From the NCBI RefSeq assembly GCF_001540865.1, contig NC_033632.1, positions 5,331,619-5,395,618 on the forward strand: a DNA stretch of 64,000 nt, in the 5' to 3' direction. Positions 47,600 to 57,840 of the stretch are shown one piece after another. The position numbers and the translations under genes were made by a program. The DNA is from Ananas comosus. Its lineage: Eukaryota > Streptophyta > Magnoliopsida > Poales > Bromeliaceae. Every line of letters begins with the position of its first letter. Position 1 is the first letter of the stretch. A model generated the notes under the pieces. It worked only from the letters and a program-made list of their open reading frames with translations, was not told the origin of the DNA and did not search any database.

Positions 47600-48560
47600 A
47601 AAAACTTAGACATTTATTTGTATACATGCACACATAAATATGTAAATACATATGTACATATCTGTAATAATTTTTATTTGCATCCAACAGTAAAACGAAG
47701 GTAAACATGTTTATAAATGTCGGACTATGAATTATTTTGATTCTACTGTCTAATTTTTAAAATTTCAATATTATTACTTAACTTTTTATTTATTTGATTT
47801 GAGCTAGTTGATAACACTTTTATCTTAACATTTGCATGCCTTATTTATCTTTATTTGCTTGATTAGCACATTTTAATTATATAATTTATGTGACTATAAT
47901 TTTATTAAAACAAGTTATAAACCAAAATTTTTTATTGGAAGAACCATTTAAATGAAACAAATTAAAAAGTTATTATCAAGATTTAAATTTTAAAAGATTG
48001 AATACTCTTGATCAAAATTTACATGTTTACTTGAAATAAAATATATTCATGAACATTAGTAATGTCATATATAATCGTGTCCTCCGTGATCAAGCCATTT
48101 TTTGAGTTTCGAACAACTCAATTGATCGAGTTAACCTAGTTTGACCGAGTTTGACTTCAAATCTAGGGCAACCGTACGTGTGCCCTTATCAAATTTGGTT
48201 GAAATCTATGCCGATTTCACGTCGACTCTTAATGGTCAAATCGAAAGTGGGAGAGAAACCGCGTAGTAAGCCTAAAATTGATATTAAATGATAATAATAA
48301 TAAATTCTCAGCTCATGATAAATCACCTTTTAAAGCCAATATATTTGCAAGAAATCCATATTTATTAAAGTTTCAACCCTAAAGTAACATCTATAAATCT
48401 AGCTAGCAAACTCTTTATTAATTACATACTTTTACCACATATGTATTTTCCAAAGTCCACGTACTTCTCAAACATATATATGTAGCGTAGGAGTAGAAAA
48501 TAAGCATATTTCACCATCTCAATCACTGTGATAAGGGAAAAGACGTAGAAAAAAGTTTGA

Positions 48561-48914
48561 GCATCCGTTTGGTTCGGAATTAAGGAGTGGAATAACTTCT
48601 TAACCCCGAAATTATTTCCAAACACCCAATTTGGAGGGTGGGGTTAGCTAACCCCACCACAAATGGGCTATCTTGGGATAGCGTATTTAGGGTGGGGTAG
48701 CTAACCCCACTCCACCTCACTACTCCAACCAAACAAAATATTATTTTATCCACTATCCTTCTTATCTCATCTATTCAAACTAAACATTATTTTACCTATA
48801 CCTGGATTAAACTCAATTCTCAACCAAACATAAAATTACTCTAACCCCTCAATTCTGAACTTAACTCTATATCGGGAATAACAAGTTTTTACTTAACCCC
48901 GAAACAAACGGTGG
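48561..48914. mobile_element. MITE with CCGTTTGG ends, empty site in paralog
   Basis: Ends CCGTTTGGTTCGG (48565) and reversed CCGTTTGTTTCGG (48911); the inner palindrome GGGGTTAGCTAACCCC occurs twice, once without the last C's context. The duplicated segment at about 63005-63020 (AAAAGGAGCAGAGTTTAGAG) lacks it, giving the empty site. It sits just beyond the 3' end of the gene at 48987. Confidence 0.85.
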
Positions 48915-48986
48915 CTCAGAGTTTATTCCAATACCTTTTTTGCGCTTCCCTATTGCCGGACATATAGCTGGTTTCTGCAGATCTCT

Positions 48987-49616
48987 TTAATAGGTACGAG
49001 CCCCTCTTCGTGGTTGCCCCTTCCTGGGTATTGGGTTCGCTGGCGATCCGATGTCATCAGCGCGTGGAAATCGGTTGTCCGCGGCTTCTCTAATTGGCTC
49101 GTTTGTTGATGCACGCCTCTCGTGATCTTGGTTGATCCTTCCTCGGTTCGCCTGCGATCCAACAACATCGACGCTGGGACGAAGTCTATGATCTTGGTTC
49201 ATCCGTGATGTGACGTCTGCATCTTGACCTCCGTTCTTTGCGCTGTCGTCTTTCTTGTGAGCTTTCTTTATCGGAGTAGAGGAGGGCATGTAGTCTGCTG
49301 CTGTGCTGCTGATGGGATAATCCGGATCAGCTTTCGCCTCTTGTTTGACCTTTTCACTCTTTTTGTCAGCTTCTTCTCTTGCAGTATCAAACTTTCCAGG
49401 TTCCTGAGGTGAGGGCTTATTATCACCTGCTGCGCCTGGTGTTTTCACTCCATTCATCGCCGAGCTCGGAGGTCCGTTCATTGCCGGGCTTGGAAGTTGT
49501 CCCGAAGCTGGCGGCACTTGCACGGTGTGGCTGCTTGGCGGCTTGGCCTCCGGTTGGCTGGCAGGAGTTCCATCATCAGCGTCATCACCCCCACAACAGA
49601 GGAACTTCAGACACAT
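48987..49616 (-). CDS. Low-complexity, Pro/Ser-rich basic protein, paralog 1
   Basis: A 209-codon frame starting MCLKFLCCGGDDADDG. The N-terminal Cys trio could be acylated, though no Gly-2 is present. Next come Pro/Ser/Gly-rich text with two MNG motifs (PAMNGPPSSAMNGV), a charged middle (EEADKKSEKVKQEAK), and a C-terminal repeat around SQANRGRINQDHERRASTNE ending PIPRKGQPRRGARTY. No catalytic domain or membrane helix; it is predicted disordered. The ATG is preceded by a GA/CT microsatellite leader (49631-49659 plus strand), common in plant 5' UTRs. The C-terminal 60 residues align with the paralog at 63175. Function unknown. Preservation of an open frame in both copies supports a real gene. 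Confidence 0.7.
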   Translation of the reverse strand: MCLKFLCCGGDDADDGTPASQPEAKPPSSHTVQVPPASGQLPSPAMNGPPSSAMNGVKTPGAAGDNKPSPQEPGKFDTAREEADKKSEKVKQEAKADPDYPISSTAADYMPSSTPIKKAHKKDDSAKNGGQDADVTSRMNQDHRLRPSVDVVGSQANRGRINQDHERRASTNEPIREAADNRFPRADDIGSPANPIPRKGQPRRGARTY

Positions 49617-49624
49617 ACTAGTGT

Positions 49625-49630
<6 letters not shown>

Positions 49631-49657
<27 letters not shown>

Positions 49658-49659
49658 AC
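49631..49659. repeat. CT microsatellite in the presumed 5' UTR
   Basis: An uninterrupted CT run just upstream of the ATG of the minus-strand gene. Confidence 0.9.
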
Positions 49660-49889
49660 CCAAGTTAAGGGAGTTTTGAGGTTAGTATTATGATATTAAA
49701 GCGTTTAATTATGGATAAGAACGGGTGGCATATATGCACCATAATGCTTTGCGTGGAATCTAATTCTGCGTTAGCTTCGTCTTAAAGCTGGTAAACCGCG
49801 TTGAAAGTCAGTCTCCCATTAATGAGATGCCCTAATGATTGAGTCATAAAGCCAATGATTATTATTTGATTACATATTTACTCGGTTGG

Positions 49890-50473
49890 TAGGGCTGTCA
49901 ATAAGCTCATGTTGGCTGTCAATAAGCTAAACATGAGCGAGCTGGCCAAACCTAGTACGAGCCAACTCATTAAAATATCGAGTCAAAAAATTTAAATGTG
50001 TATAAGCAGTCCGTGGATTTGAACTCATAATCGTTCGTTAATAAACGAGGTGAACGCGAGTTGACTCACAAATAACAAGTTAAAAAAGATTAGAAAAAAA
50101 ATATATATAGAAAATAAACTTCTGAAATTTTATCTATTAAATTTTGATCAGACGGTTGAAATTTTATATATAATGAATCTTTTTATAATTGAGTTAGGCT
50201 TTATATCTAGGTTGGACTAAAAATTAAATAATAAAAATATGTATTATATATATATAATAATTAAGTTATATAAATATAAAATATATGTATTTGTGTTGTT
50301 ACCAACTCGAACACAAGCGAGCTAACTCTAGCTCGTGTTAGGCTCGTTTATTAAACGAGCTGAAAAATTCACCTCATATTCGGCTTGTTTACTACACGAA
50401 CGATTCATTCTCAAACTCTTTTCGAACAGAACATGACTTGGCTCGGGAATAGCGAGCTGAATTACTACCCCTA
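49890..50473. mobile_element. hAT-type MITE
   Basis: Ends TAGGGCTGTCAATAAGCTC and reversed TAGGGGTAGTAATTCAGCTC. Flanks TCGGTTGG (49882-49889) and ACGGTAGG (50474-50481) match at six of eight bases. The interior has GAGCGAGCT / AGCTCGC words and an AT-rich core. Confidence 0.7.
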
Positions 50474-50884
50474 ACGGTAGGGGTTGGGAATAATTAAGAG
50501 ACAAAAATTAGGCCGATTTACCAAATTAGCTATTTGAGGAAAAAGTTTATAATGCACCTGTTATGGTGCTGATATAGCATTCTCAATTAATCAGATTGTT
50601 TTTCTTAATTAGTTCATCCATTCCATGATTATTAGTAAAATATTTTTATTATATTTTTCTCTAAAAAATTGATATGGTATAATTAATTACATAGTAGACT
50701 TCCTCCTATTTGAAAATGTGGGATCGACTTTGAGGTAGAAATATAGGGGCAAATTGGGAAGGCATTTGAAATTTATATTTTTTAAAAATTATTATCTAAT
50801 TCAAAATATTTTTTAGACTCATTAACTCAAAAGTAACAACTTTTATAAAAATAAAAAATATATAATCTTAACTCAAAATATATA
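50474..50884. other. AT-rich DNA before the assembly gap
   Basis: No feature seen. Confidence 0.4.
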
Positions 50885-50909
50885 NNNNNNNNNNNNNNNN
50901 NNNNNNNNN
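50885..50909. other. Assembly gap (25 N)
   Basis: A run of N cuts the LTR element just after the first 33 codons of gag. The remaining coding region and second LTR are missing from this window. Confidence 1.
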
Positions 50910-51009
50910 CACTCGCCTCTGCCTGCTCAGGCATCTCGGGAGATCTAGCACGATCCTGCGCCAACTGCGCACGCTCCCGCAACGACGGTCGGCCTCGGCG
51001 ACGATACAT
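50910..51009 (-). CDS. Start of retrotransposon gag, cut by gap
   Basis: Starts MYRRRGRPSLRERAQLAQDR and runs 33 codons to the N gap. It lies about 280 bp downstream of the primer-binding site, the usual place for gag, and its Arg-rich start suits a nucleic-acid-binding gag. Too short for lineage assignment; the tRNA-Met primer, long LTR and TGTCACGCCCCGG terminus suggest a Ty3/gypsy-type element. Confidence 0.6.
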
Positions 51010-51288
51010 AGCTGAAAAGAACAAATCGGGGTCAGATACAACAAAACACTCTCGACCCAATCAAACGAAAGTCTAGAAGGCAGCCCCTGTTTCTCCTCGA
51101 AATTATGTCGTCTGCAGCCAACATAATTTCTCAGGCCAAAACAGAAACTCCTTCAGTCACTCACTCTACTCCAAGAGGAATTAAAACATATAATCATTGA
51201 CTTTCGCAATAAAATTACGCCTCTCACGTCTTGCTTCCCTAAGGTTTGCCAAACTTAGGTTTCCTAGGTCCCAACGACCTACAGCAAA

Positions 51289-51300
51289 GCTCTGATACCA
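51289..51300 (-). other. Primer-binding site, tRNA-Met type
   Basis: Reverse complement reads TGGTATCAGAGC, eight bases from the LTR boundary at 51309. This fixes the orientation of the element as minus. Confidence 0.9.
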
Positions 51301-51308
51301 ACTTAATC

Positions 51309-53576
51309 TGTCACGCCCCGGACTACACGTTCCCCGGCCACGCCGACAAATCCGCCGTATACAAAGAAATTTTCCCTGTATACGAAGCGATAGCTGTACC
51401 TGTAAATCAAACACTACTACGAACAGTAGTAGAGAGCTGCTAGAGAAAAACTGAAGCTAAATAAAACAGAGTTTCATATACATAGTTCAGATCCAAAATA
51501 CAGAGCTACTCGCACTGGCGAGTTAAGTCACTATGTACATAATCTCGAAACCAAACCTCTACCTGCAGTAGGGCACCTCTAGCTCAGCACGTCGGGTAGG
51601 GCTCTAACTCGCGACGCCCTTGCCTCGATCCTGGTCCGCAGTCGGTGCAGCAGCCGGAACCTGTGGCTCTGCAAAAACATAGGTAACAACTGGGCGTGAG
51701 AACTACTGTAAAAACAAGTAGTTCTCAGTGGGTACCGCCCAAAACAACATCGGTCACCTACTAAGTCTACAGAAGGGAGCAAGGATAGAAGGAAAGCAGG
51801 AAGCATACTCTACCACTATCATCCACTACACTATCATGCTCTACACTAACCAATTGTAGGAAATATCAAATCTGATCCAATCCAATCGGGACTGCAAACA
51901 TACCCGTCCCCGGGACTGTGAATACACCCGTCCCTGCCCCGTTGCGACTATCCAGCTCAATCCACACTAACTGGTCCGTGGAGAGCAAGTCCAACTGGCA
52001 TGAGCGACACCAACGCAAAAGCACAAGCCCAACTCCGGAGTGGCACTCGTGGGCGCTACCCAACCGAGTATGCAGCGTATCTCTGTCGAGCTCAATCAGG
52101 CTCCAACTAGCCAAAGTCAAGTAATCGACTCAAATTGATCTAACAATCACTCAGGTAACGTGCCCTCGGCACAATCTGACGCCAAAAAGGCGATACGGGT
52201 TCACCGTCAACTCTGACGGCACCCAACAGTCCGAAACGACCTGATCGACCCTGTAAAAATCCACTCGGCGAACCAGCACGAGTGTAAATACATTCTCAAC
52301 TACCTGGAGTACTCGTCTCGAAGAAACTGCGACAGTACAATTTTCTAACGGCTTCTAGAGCTAAATCAGGTAGTTAAAACTGGTGACAGGTCCAAATCGC
52401 AGGTTTTCTCCTAATTCAATTTCCAAGTCCAACATGTATAAACTAATTAATTATAAAGCATGCTCAAAATTCAGTTCTCACATTCAAGCACATAATCCAT
52501 GGATTTGAGCTAAACTAAATTACCAAAAATTCAGATCTATACATGTCGACGATTATGAACTTAGGAGTCGAAACCGATGTAACCCACCTCAAGTGCAATT
52601 TCCTGGCAGCGAACTCAGCCTCGGCCACCCGCGATGCTGCTGGATTCCTCAGGGACCACCTAGACCGGTCGCCGAGCTAAAACGACCAAAACATCACAAA
52701 TCAGCCTAAGTTCACAGCAGCTGAAAGAGACCAAGTTTCGACCAAGCTAACCTCGTCCAAAAATTGCAAGTGAGGGCTCCGTGGAATCCTCTCGCAGTCT
52801 AGAATCCAATGAACCAAGTTTCGTCGCGATCCGACGCTCCTACGCGGAGAACGAGCCGAAATACTAACAGTCGACGGTAGATTCTGCGAAAACAGCACTT
52901 AAGCTCACATCAACGATACCCGAAGTACTCGGAGCAATTGCGACCAAAATGCTCACCTCAACAGCGACAACCCTCGGCGCGATGTCCAGGACAGCGAAGA
53001 CGCACCCTCGCCCGGCCTCCTCGCAATGCCCCGGCAACAAACGCTCGCTCGAACGGCTCGCGGCGCGACGTCGGCGAATCCCCGGCTCAACCGTGCTCCA
53101 CCTCCACCAAGCCTAGAGAGAGAGAGAAAGAAGAAAGCACAAAAGCCTTCTCTCTCTTCCTCTGTTCGGTTTCCAACTGATATAGAGAGGAAGGGAAGGA
53201 ATCGTTACAAACGAGGTAGAAAATTACGGATTTAGCCCTTACCAACTCCCTTGTACCGGTACACGGATTGCTGTACCGGTACAAGGCCAAACCCGAGAGC
53301 AACTGAGTTCTGTCGCTCGCTCTGTACCGGTACAAATGGACCCTTGTACCGGTACAACAAGCGACTTCCCATGAAGGTTGTACCGGTACAGCACAAACCT
53401 TGTACCGGTACAGCAGAGTAAAAATCCTGCAATTTCGCAGATTTTCACACAGAATGCTGCCCTCGCGTCGCACGGAGTCCGTCTCGCGTCTATTTGACGC
53501 CAACGCGACTCGGGCTTGTCTCGACACTCTCCAGAGTTGTCGACAAGTCCCCACTGACAGAAACCGGGGTCTCACA
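51309..53576 (-). mobile_element. Full-length 5' LTR of the palindrome family
   Basis: Plus-strand ends are TGTCACGCCCCGG (51309) and GGGGTCTCACA (53576); length 2,268 bp. It is homologous to 5351-7536. Shared segments include GTGCCCTCGGCACAATCT, GACGCCAA.AAGGCGATA and the U3 with TTGTCGACAACTCTGGAGAG. It carries six exact GTACCGGTAC palindromes, more than the other copies. The adjacent primer site and gag start show it is a 5' LTR. Confidence 0.9.
53253..53411 (-). promoter_or_regulatory. Three pairs of GTACCGGTAC palindromes in LTR U3
   Basis: Exact copies at 53253, 53273, 53324, 53346, 53380 and 53402 (start positions, 10 bp each). Within-pair spacings are 20, 22 and 22 bp, as in the other LTR copies. 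Confidence 0.65.
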
Positions 53577-54226
53577 GAAAGAAAGTGAAAAGTTTTTTTA
53601 GAGGTGAGGTATTTTTGTTGTTGTTGTTGTTATTAATTCGTTATCTGTATTTTTGTATCTGTGTAATACTTAAATTTTTTTTAAACTTATCTAAATATTT
53701 TTTTTATTTTTTTAATGTTTCTTTTTAGTTTTTTAAAAAAATTTATCACAAGATTGGAGAAAAAGTTGAGCTTAGGGGTGATAAGACCAGATGGTGCTTA
53801 TCTCACTGTTTCGATCCTTGTCGACGTGGCTCTGCGAATGAACAAGTAAAATTTTTCTACCCTCTTCTACCTATATATTTTGGATATTTAAATAAAAAAT
53901 ATTCTTTATTTAAAAATATAAAAGTAAAATTATATAAAAATAATAATTTATATTTATTCTCGTTATGTATTTTGCATTTTATTTGTTATGTATTTTACAT
54001 TTTATTTGTTTTTTAATTGTTTAGGTGGCCGGTTCCGAGGGCTCGTCAAATTCACAAAACAAGACGGCAGGGATAAATAACAGTATCATTATGTGGCGGA
54101 GATGGAGATGGACTTTTTTTTAATTTTTGTTTCACTTTATGGACTTTTAGTATAAATTCTTTTTTTATTTAAAAATATTATGATTTATGTTTTCTGATTA
54201 TATTTGGATTATGTTATTTAATGACT
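53577..54226. other. AT-rich DNA with a GTT microsatellite
   Basis: A GTT run is at about 53616-53631. Two short GC-richer patches (53785-53850, 54025-54110) look like exon crumbs (for example a frame reading VAGSEGSSNSQNKTAGINNS) of an unknown gene, possibly transposon-derived. Ends at an assembly join (54227). Confidence 0.4.
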
Positions 54227-54227
54227 N

Positions 54228-56345
54228 GCTTCTGTTTTTCGGCACGTCCTTACCCTCGCCCGCGCACCCCCGCCTTCCTCGCCTCCGACATCGAGACCGT
54301 GCTGTGATTTTTTTTCCCCTCTCCGACCCTCCTCCACCACCTCCGACGATAACGCTTCTCTCGCCCTTCCCTGCTTTTTCTCGCCCTTTCCCTCTCCCTC
54401 CACCTTCGTTTCCTTTGCCACTTCCGCGACAACACCTCTCTATTGACGCCGACGCTACGAAGGTCGCTGTGACGCCGCAGTTTCGAAGCGGGAAGTCCTT
54501 AGCGACATCATTGCCGGCACAGTGGTCGTTAGCGGAGAAGTATGACAAAAAAAAATTGTAGAAAAAGAAATAATAAAAAAATAAAGAAAAAAAATAGAAG
54601 AAGAAAGAAGAAGATAAAATTGCACTGCTTTAAAAAAAAAAATGCACTGTTTTAAAATTTTTTGCACTGTTTTAAATGAAAGTTACACTCTTTGAAAAAA
54701 ATTACACTCTTTGAAATCAAATTGCACTATTTAGAATAAAGTTGCAATATTTTGACAAAATTTACACTATTTTTTTTCTACTTTTCACACTATTTCTCTT
54801 CCATTCTTCTTCCTCTTTCTCCTTCCTCCCATCCTCATCCTCATCCTCCACCCCACCTCCAGAGAAGAGGGTTGGAGTGGTGGTGGTAGCGCAGAAGCGA
54901 GCGCACGTCGTCGGGGAACCCCGTGGCGCGCATCCGTCATGACCACGCCACTGGCTCCTCCTCCACCGCCACCGTCCTCCATGCTCGCCGCGTGCGCCCG
55001 CGCGCAGCTCCCCGCCACCGCACGCTCTCTGCCCGCAGCCCTCCTTTTCGCCGTCGCGGCCGACTTCGCCGCGTCGCGCAGCTGGTCCAGGACCTCTGCA
55101 AGAAACACGACCTGCAGTACTCCTTCTCCTCCTGGGACGCCAACCGCCGCACCCTCGCCACCCTCCGCGCCACCGCGCTGCAGGCGCGCGACCTCGCCAA
55201 CCCCTCGCCGAGGAATTTGCTCTGGGAGGCTGTCAACACGCATGGCTAGCAGAATAGTCTGTTCGATTTGCTTTTGCTGCTTTAATTAGGTGGTATAATT
55301 CACTATTCATTCATTGATTCGCGTTAATTGGTTAGTCTACTCTTTGCACTCACAATCTGTTGTTTACTTATCATACTTTTGTTTTTTTTTTTCCCTTACA
55401 ATTGTAGCTGCCATACAAAATTAAACAGAGTTGTATTAACCATGCATTCATAGTACAGGCCCTCCAACCCCGACGACGTGCGCTCGCTCCAACCCTCTTC
55501 TCTGGAGGTGGACGATAAGGATGAGGATGAGAGGAAGGAGAAAGAGGAAGAAGAATGGAAGAGAAATAGTGTGAAAAATAGAAACAGAAATAGTGTAAAT
55601 TCTGTCAAAATAGTACAACTTTGTTCTAAATAGTGTAATTTGATTTTAAAGAGTGTAATTTTTTTTCAAAGAGTGCAACTTTCATTTAAAATAGTGCAAA
55701 ATTTTTTAAAACAATGCAATTTTTTTTTAAACAGTGCAATTTCATCTTCTTCTTCCTTCTTCTATTTTTTTTGTCTTTATTTTTTTTTATTTTTTTTTCT
55801 ATAATTTTTTTTTGTCATACTTCTCCGCCAACAACCACTGCGCCGGCGATAACGTCGTTAATGACTTCTTGCTTCGAGACTGTGGCGTTGCAGTGACCTT
55901 CGCGGCGTCGGCGTCGGTAGAGAGGCATCGTCGTCCAAAGTGGCAGAGGAAACGAAGGAGGAGGGAGAGGGAAAGGGCGAGAAAAAGCGGGAAAGGACGA
56001 GAGAGGCGTCGTCATAGGAGGCGGTGAAGGAGGGTCGGAGAGAGAAAAAAAAAAAAAAAGTGTCGCAACGCAGTCTCGACGGGGTTGGAGGGGAGGAAGG
56101 CGTAGGGTGCGTGGGTAAGAGCGAGAGCATGAGGGTGAGCTGCGAGGTGGGCCGTTTCTGTCTCCGCCTCCGCCTCCGCCATCGCTGCGTTCTTCAGAGA
56201 GAGAAAAAAAAAAGAAAGAGAGAAAAAATATAATAAGGGTATTTTGATCAGTTTGCTGAAAAATCGGACCAAATCTGCAAAAATAAAAAAGGTGGTCCAG
56301 TTTTGCAAAAACCCAAAACTAGTGGATTTTTTATGCAAATTGGCC
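54228..56345. mobile_element. Pack-MULE-like element, left end lost in join
   Basis: The right terminus (56345) reads inward GGCCAATTTGCATAAAAAAT, identical to the ends of the element at 56794-59626. A long arm (about 55463-56345) is mirrored by 54228-54920; both contain TTGCACTATTT..AGTGTAATTT repeats and the CTTCTCCGCCAACAACCAC / GACGCCGACGCTACG-type GC segments. The left arm breaks at the N of 54227, about 290 bp short of the terminus expected from the right arm. The 9 bases after the right end are TTTGGATTT. The centre (54921-55462) is captured GC-rich gene sequence. Confidence 0.8.
54921..55462 (+). pseudogene. Captured exon fragment inside the Mutator-like element
   Basis: GC-rich monocot-like coding sequence. 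One frame opens MTTPLAPPPPPPSSMLAACA and runs to ALLFAVAADFAAS; a neighbouring frame then reads RRVAQLVQDLCKKHDLQYSF, SSWDANRRTLATLRATALQA, RDLANPSPRNLLWEAVNTHG and a stop at 55249. A frameshift seems to separate an N-terminal and a second segment of one ancestral protein. 55255-55400 looks intron-like, ending TTGTAG. I do not recognise the parent gene. Confidence 0.6.
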
Positions 56346-56793
56346 TTTGGATTTTTAGTATTAAATATTAGAATTTTTTTCGCTAAAGTGATTAAAATGG
56401 GATTTATAATTTACCAAATAAATTAAAATTATTTTGTTGTAATTTTTTAGTGCAGGTTAAAGTTTCAACTAGCATACTAAATTATCTCGACACATAGGTT
56501 TTAATGCCTGGCAGCATGATAGTAGATCGCAAATGAATAATTTGAGAAACCTTCTCTGCATAATTTTTTTGTCCCTACTTCCTCCTTTTAAAACGCACTC
56601 TCAGCTCTTAATTATTCAACCATCATCATCTACATAAAATATAAATTATTTGAAATATGTTAAAAAAATTAAAAAATAATTGGTGCATTCAAATTCAATG
56701 TTCTACGAAAACGAATTAGTGGAACGGTGGTTTACTCCCAATGTGTTAGAAGCACATAATAAAATGAATATATCGAATATAATGAATAATAAA
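56346..56793. other. AT-rich spacer between the two Mutator-like elements
   Basis: No gene. Its last nine bases are the left target duplication AATAATAAA. Confidence 0.6.
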
Positions 56794-57602
56794 GGCCAAT
56801 TTGCATAAAAAATCCACTTATTTTGGGCTTTTGCAAAATCGGGTCACCTTTTTCGTTTTTGCAGATTCGGTCCGCTTTTTCAGCAAACTGACCAAAATAC
56901 CCTTATTACTTTTTCTCTTTTCTCTTTCTCTCTCCTTTTCGTTCTCACGTTCTTTTAATTTTTTTTCCGCCGGAAAAAAAAAGCGGAGGTCAGGCGGAGC
57001 AATTTTTTCTTCTCTTTTTCTTTTTCTTCTTTTTCCTCCTGCTAGAACACCTTTTTTTTTTTCCTTCTTCTTCTTCTTCTTCTTCTTCTTCTTCTTCCTG
57101 TAAGAGCACGGGGCGCGCCACGGCGACTTCCGGCCTCGCCGCCGTCGCCCGCCTCGCCGCCGTCCCCCCCGCTCCGGCTCCGGCTCTGGCCCCGTCCGCA
57201 ATTGCCTCGAGAACATGGCCGACAGCGTCGATCGCCTCCGCGACGCCGCCGCCGGGCTGGTCCGCACCGGCGCCGCGGCCACGCCGCAGCCTCCTCCTCC
57301 GCTGCCACCGTCCTCCACGCTCGTGGGAGACCTTCTAGAGGAGGACGTCGCGCGTGATCTTTTTAGCGCTCGCCCCCCTCAGAGAAACCTTTAAAATAAA
57401 AAATTTAAAATTTAAAAAAAAACACCCAAGAAGATGATGATGATGATGAGAGAAAAAGAAAATGGGGAGAAAAACAAAAATAAAAAAAAGATGGAAAAAC
57501 AAAATGGGGAGATTAAAGCGTGCTGCTCCAGACGCAGGAGGTGAACGTCGCGCTCCTCGGGTACCGCCGCCGCTTCCGCAGCTTCGCCGACTGCGGAATG
57601 GT

Positions 57603-57840
57603 ACACCATTACACCATTAATGGTGTAATGGTGAAATTACACCATTAATGTTGTAACCATTGCACCATTAATGGTGTAATTACACCATTACACCATTAAT
57701 GGTGTAATGGTGAAATTACACCATTAATGTTGTAACCATTGCACCATTAATGGTGTAATTACACCATTACACCATTAATGGTGTAATGGTGCACCATTAC
57801 ACCATTAATGGTGTAATGGTGCACCATTACACCATTACGA
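57603..57840. repeat. Palindromic minisatellite of ATTACACCATTAATGGTGTAAT
   Basis: Unit of about 79 bp, repeated from 57603 and again from 57682, then partial units. Each unit is made of self-complementary CACCATTA/TAATGGTG words. Diverged relatives reappear at 58805-58960 in the same element. Confidence 0.85.

Larger units (their letters stand above)
47600..49680. repeat. Segmental duplication, copy 1
   Basis: Collinear with 60760-64000 in the same orientation. Shared landmarks in order are GCATCCAACA, TTTATTTGATTTGAGC, GGAAGAACCATTTA-like, TTGACCGAGTTTGACT, ATCTCAATCACTGTGATAA, and the gene. Copy 1 alone has the MITE at 48561-48914; copy 2 alone has the chromovirus fragment. Confidence 0.85.
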
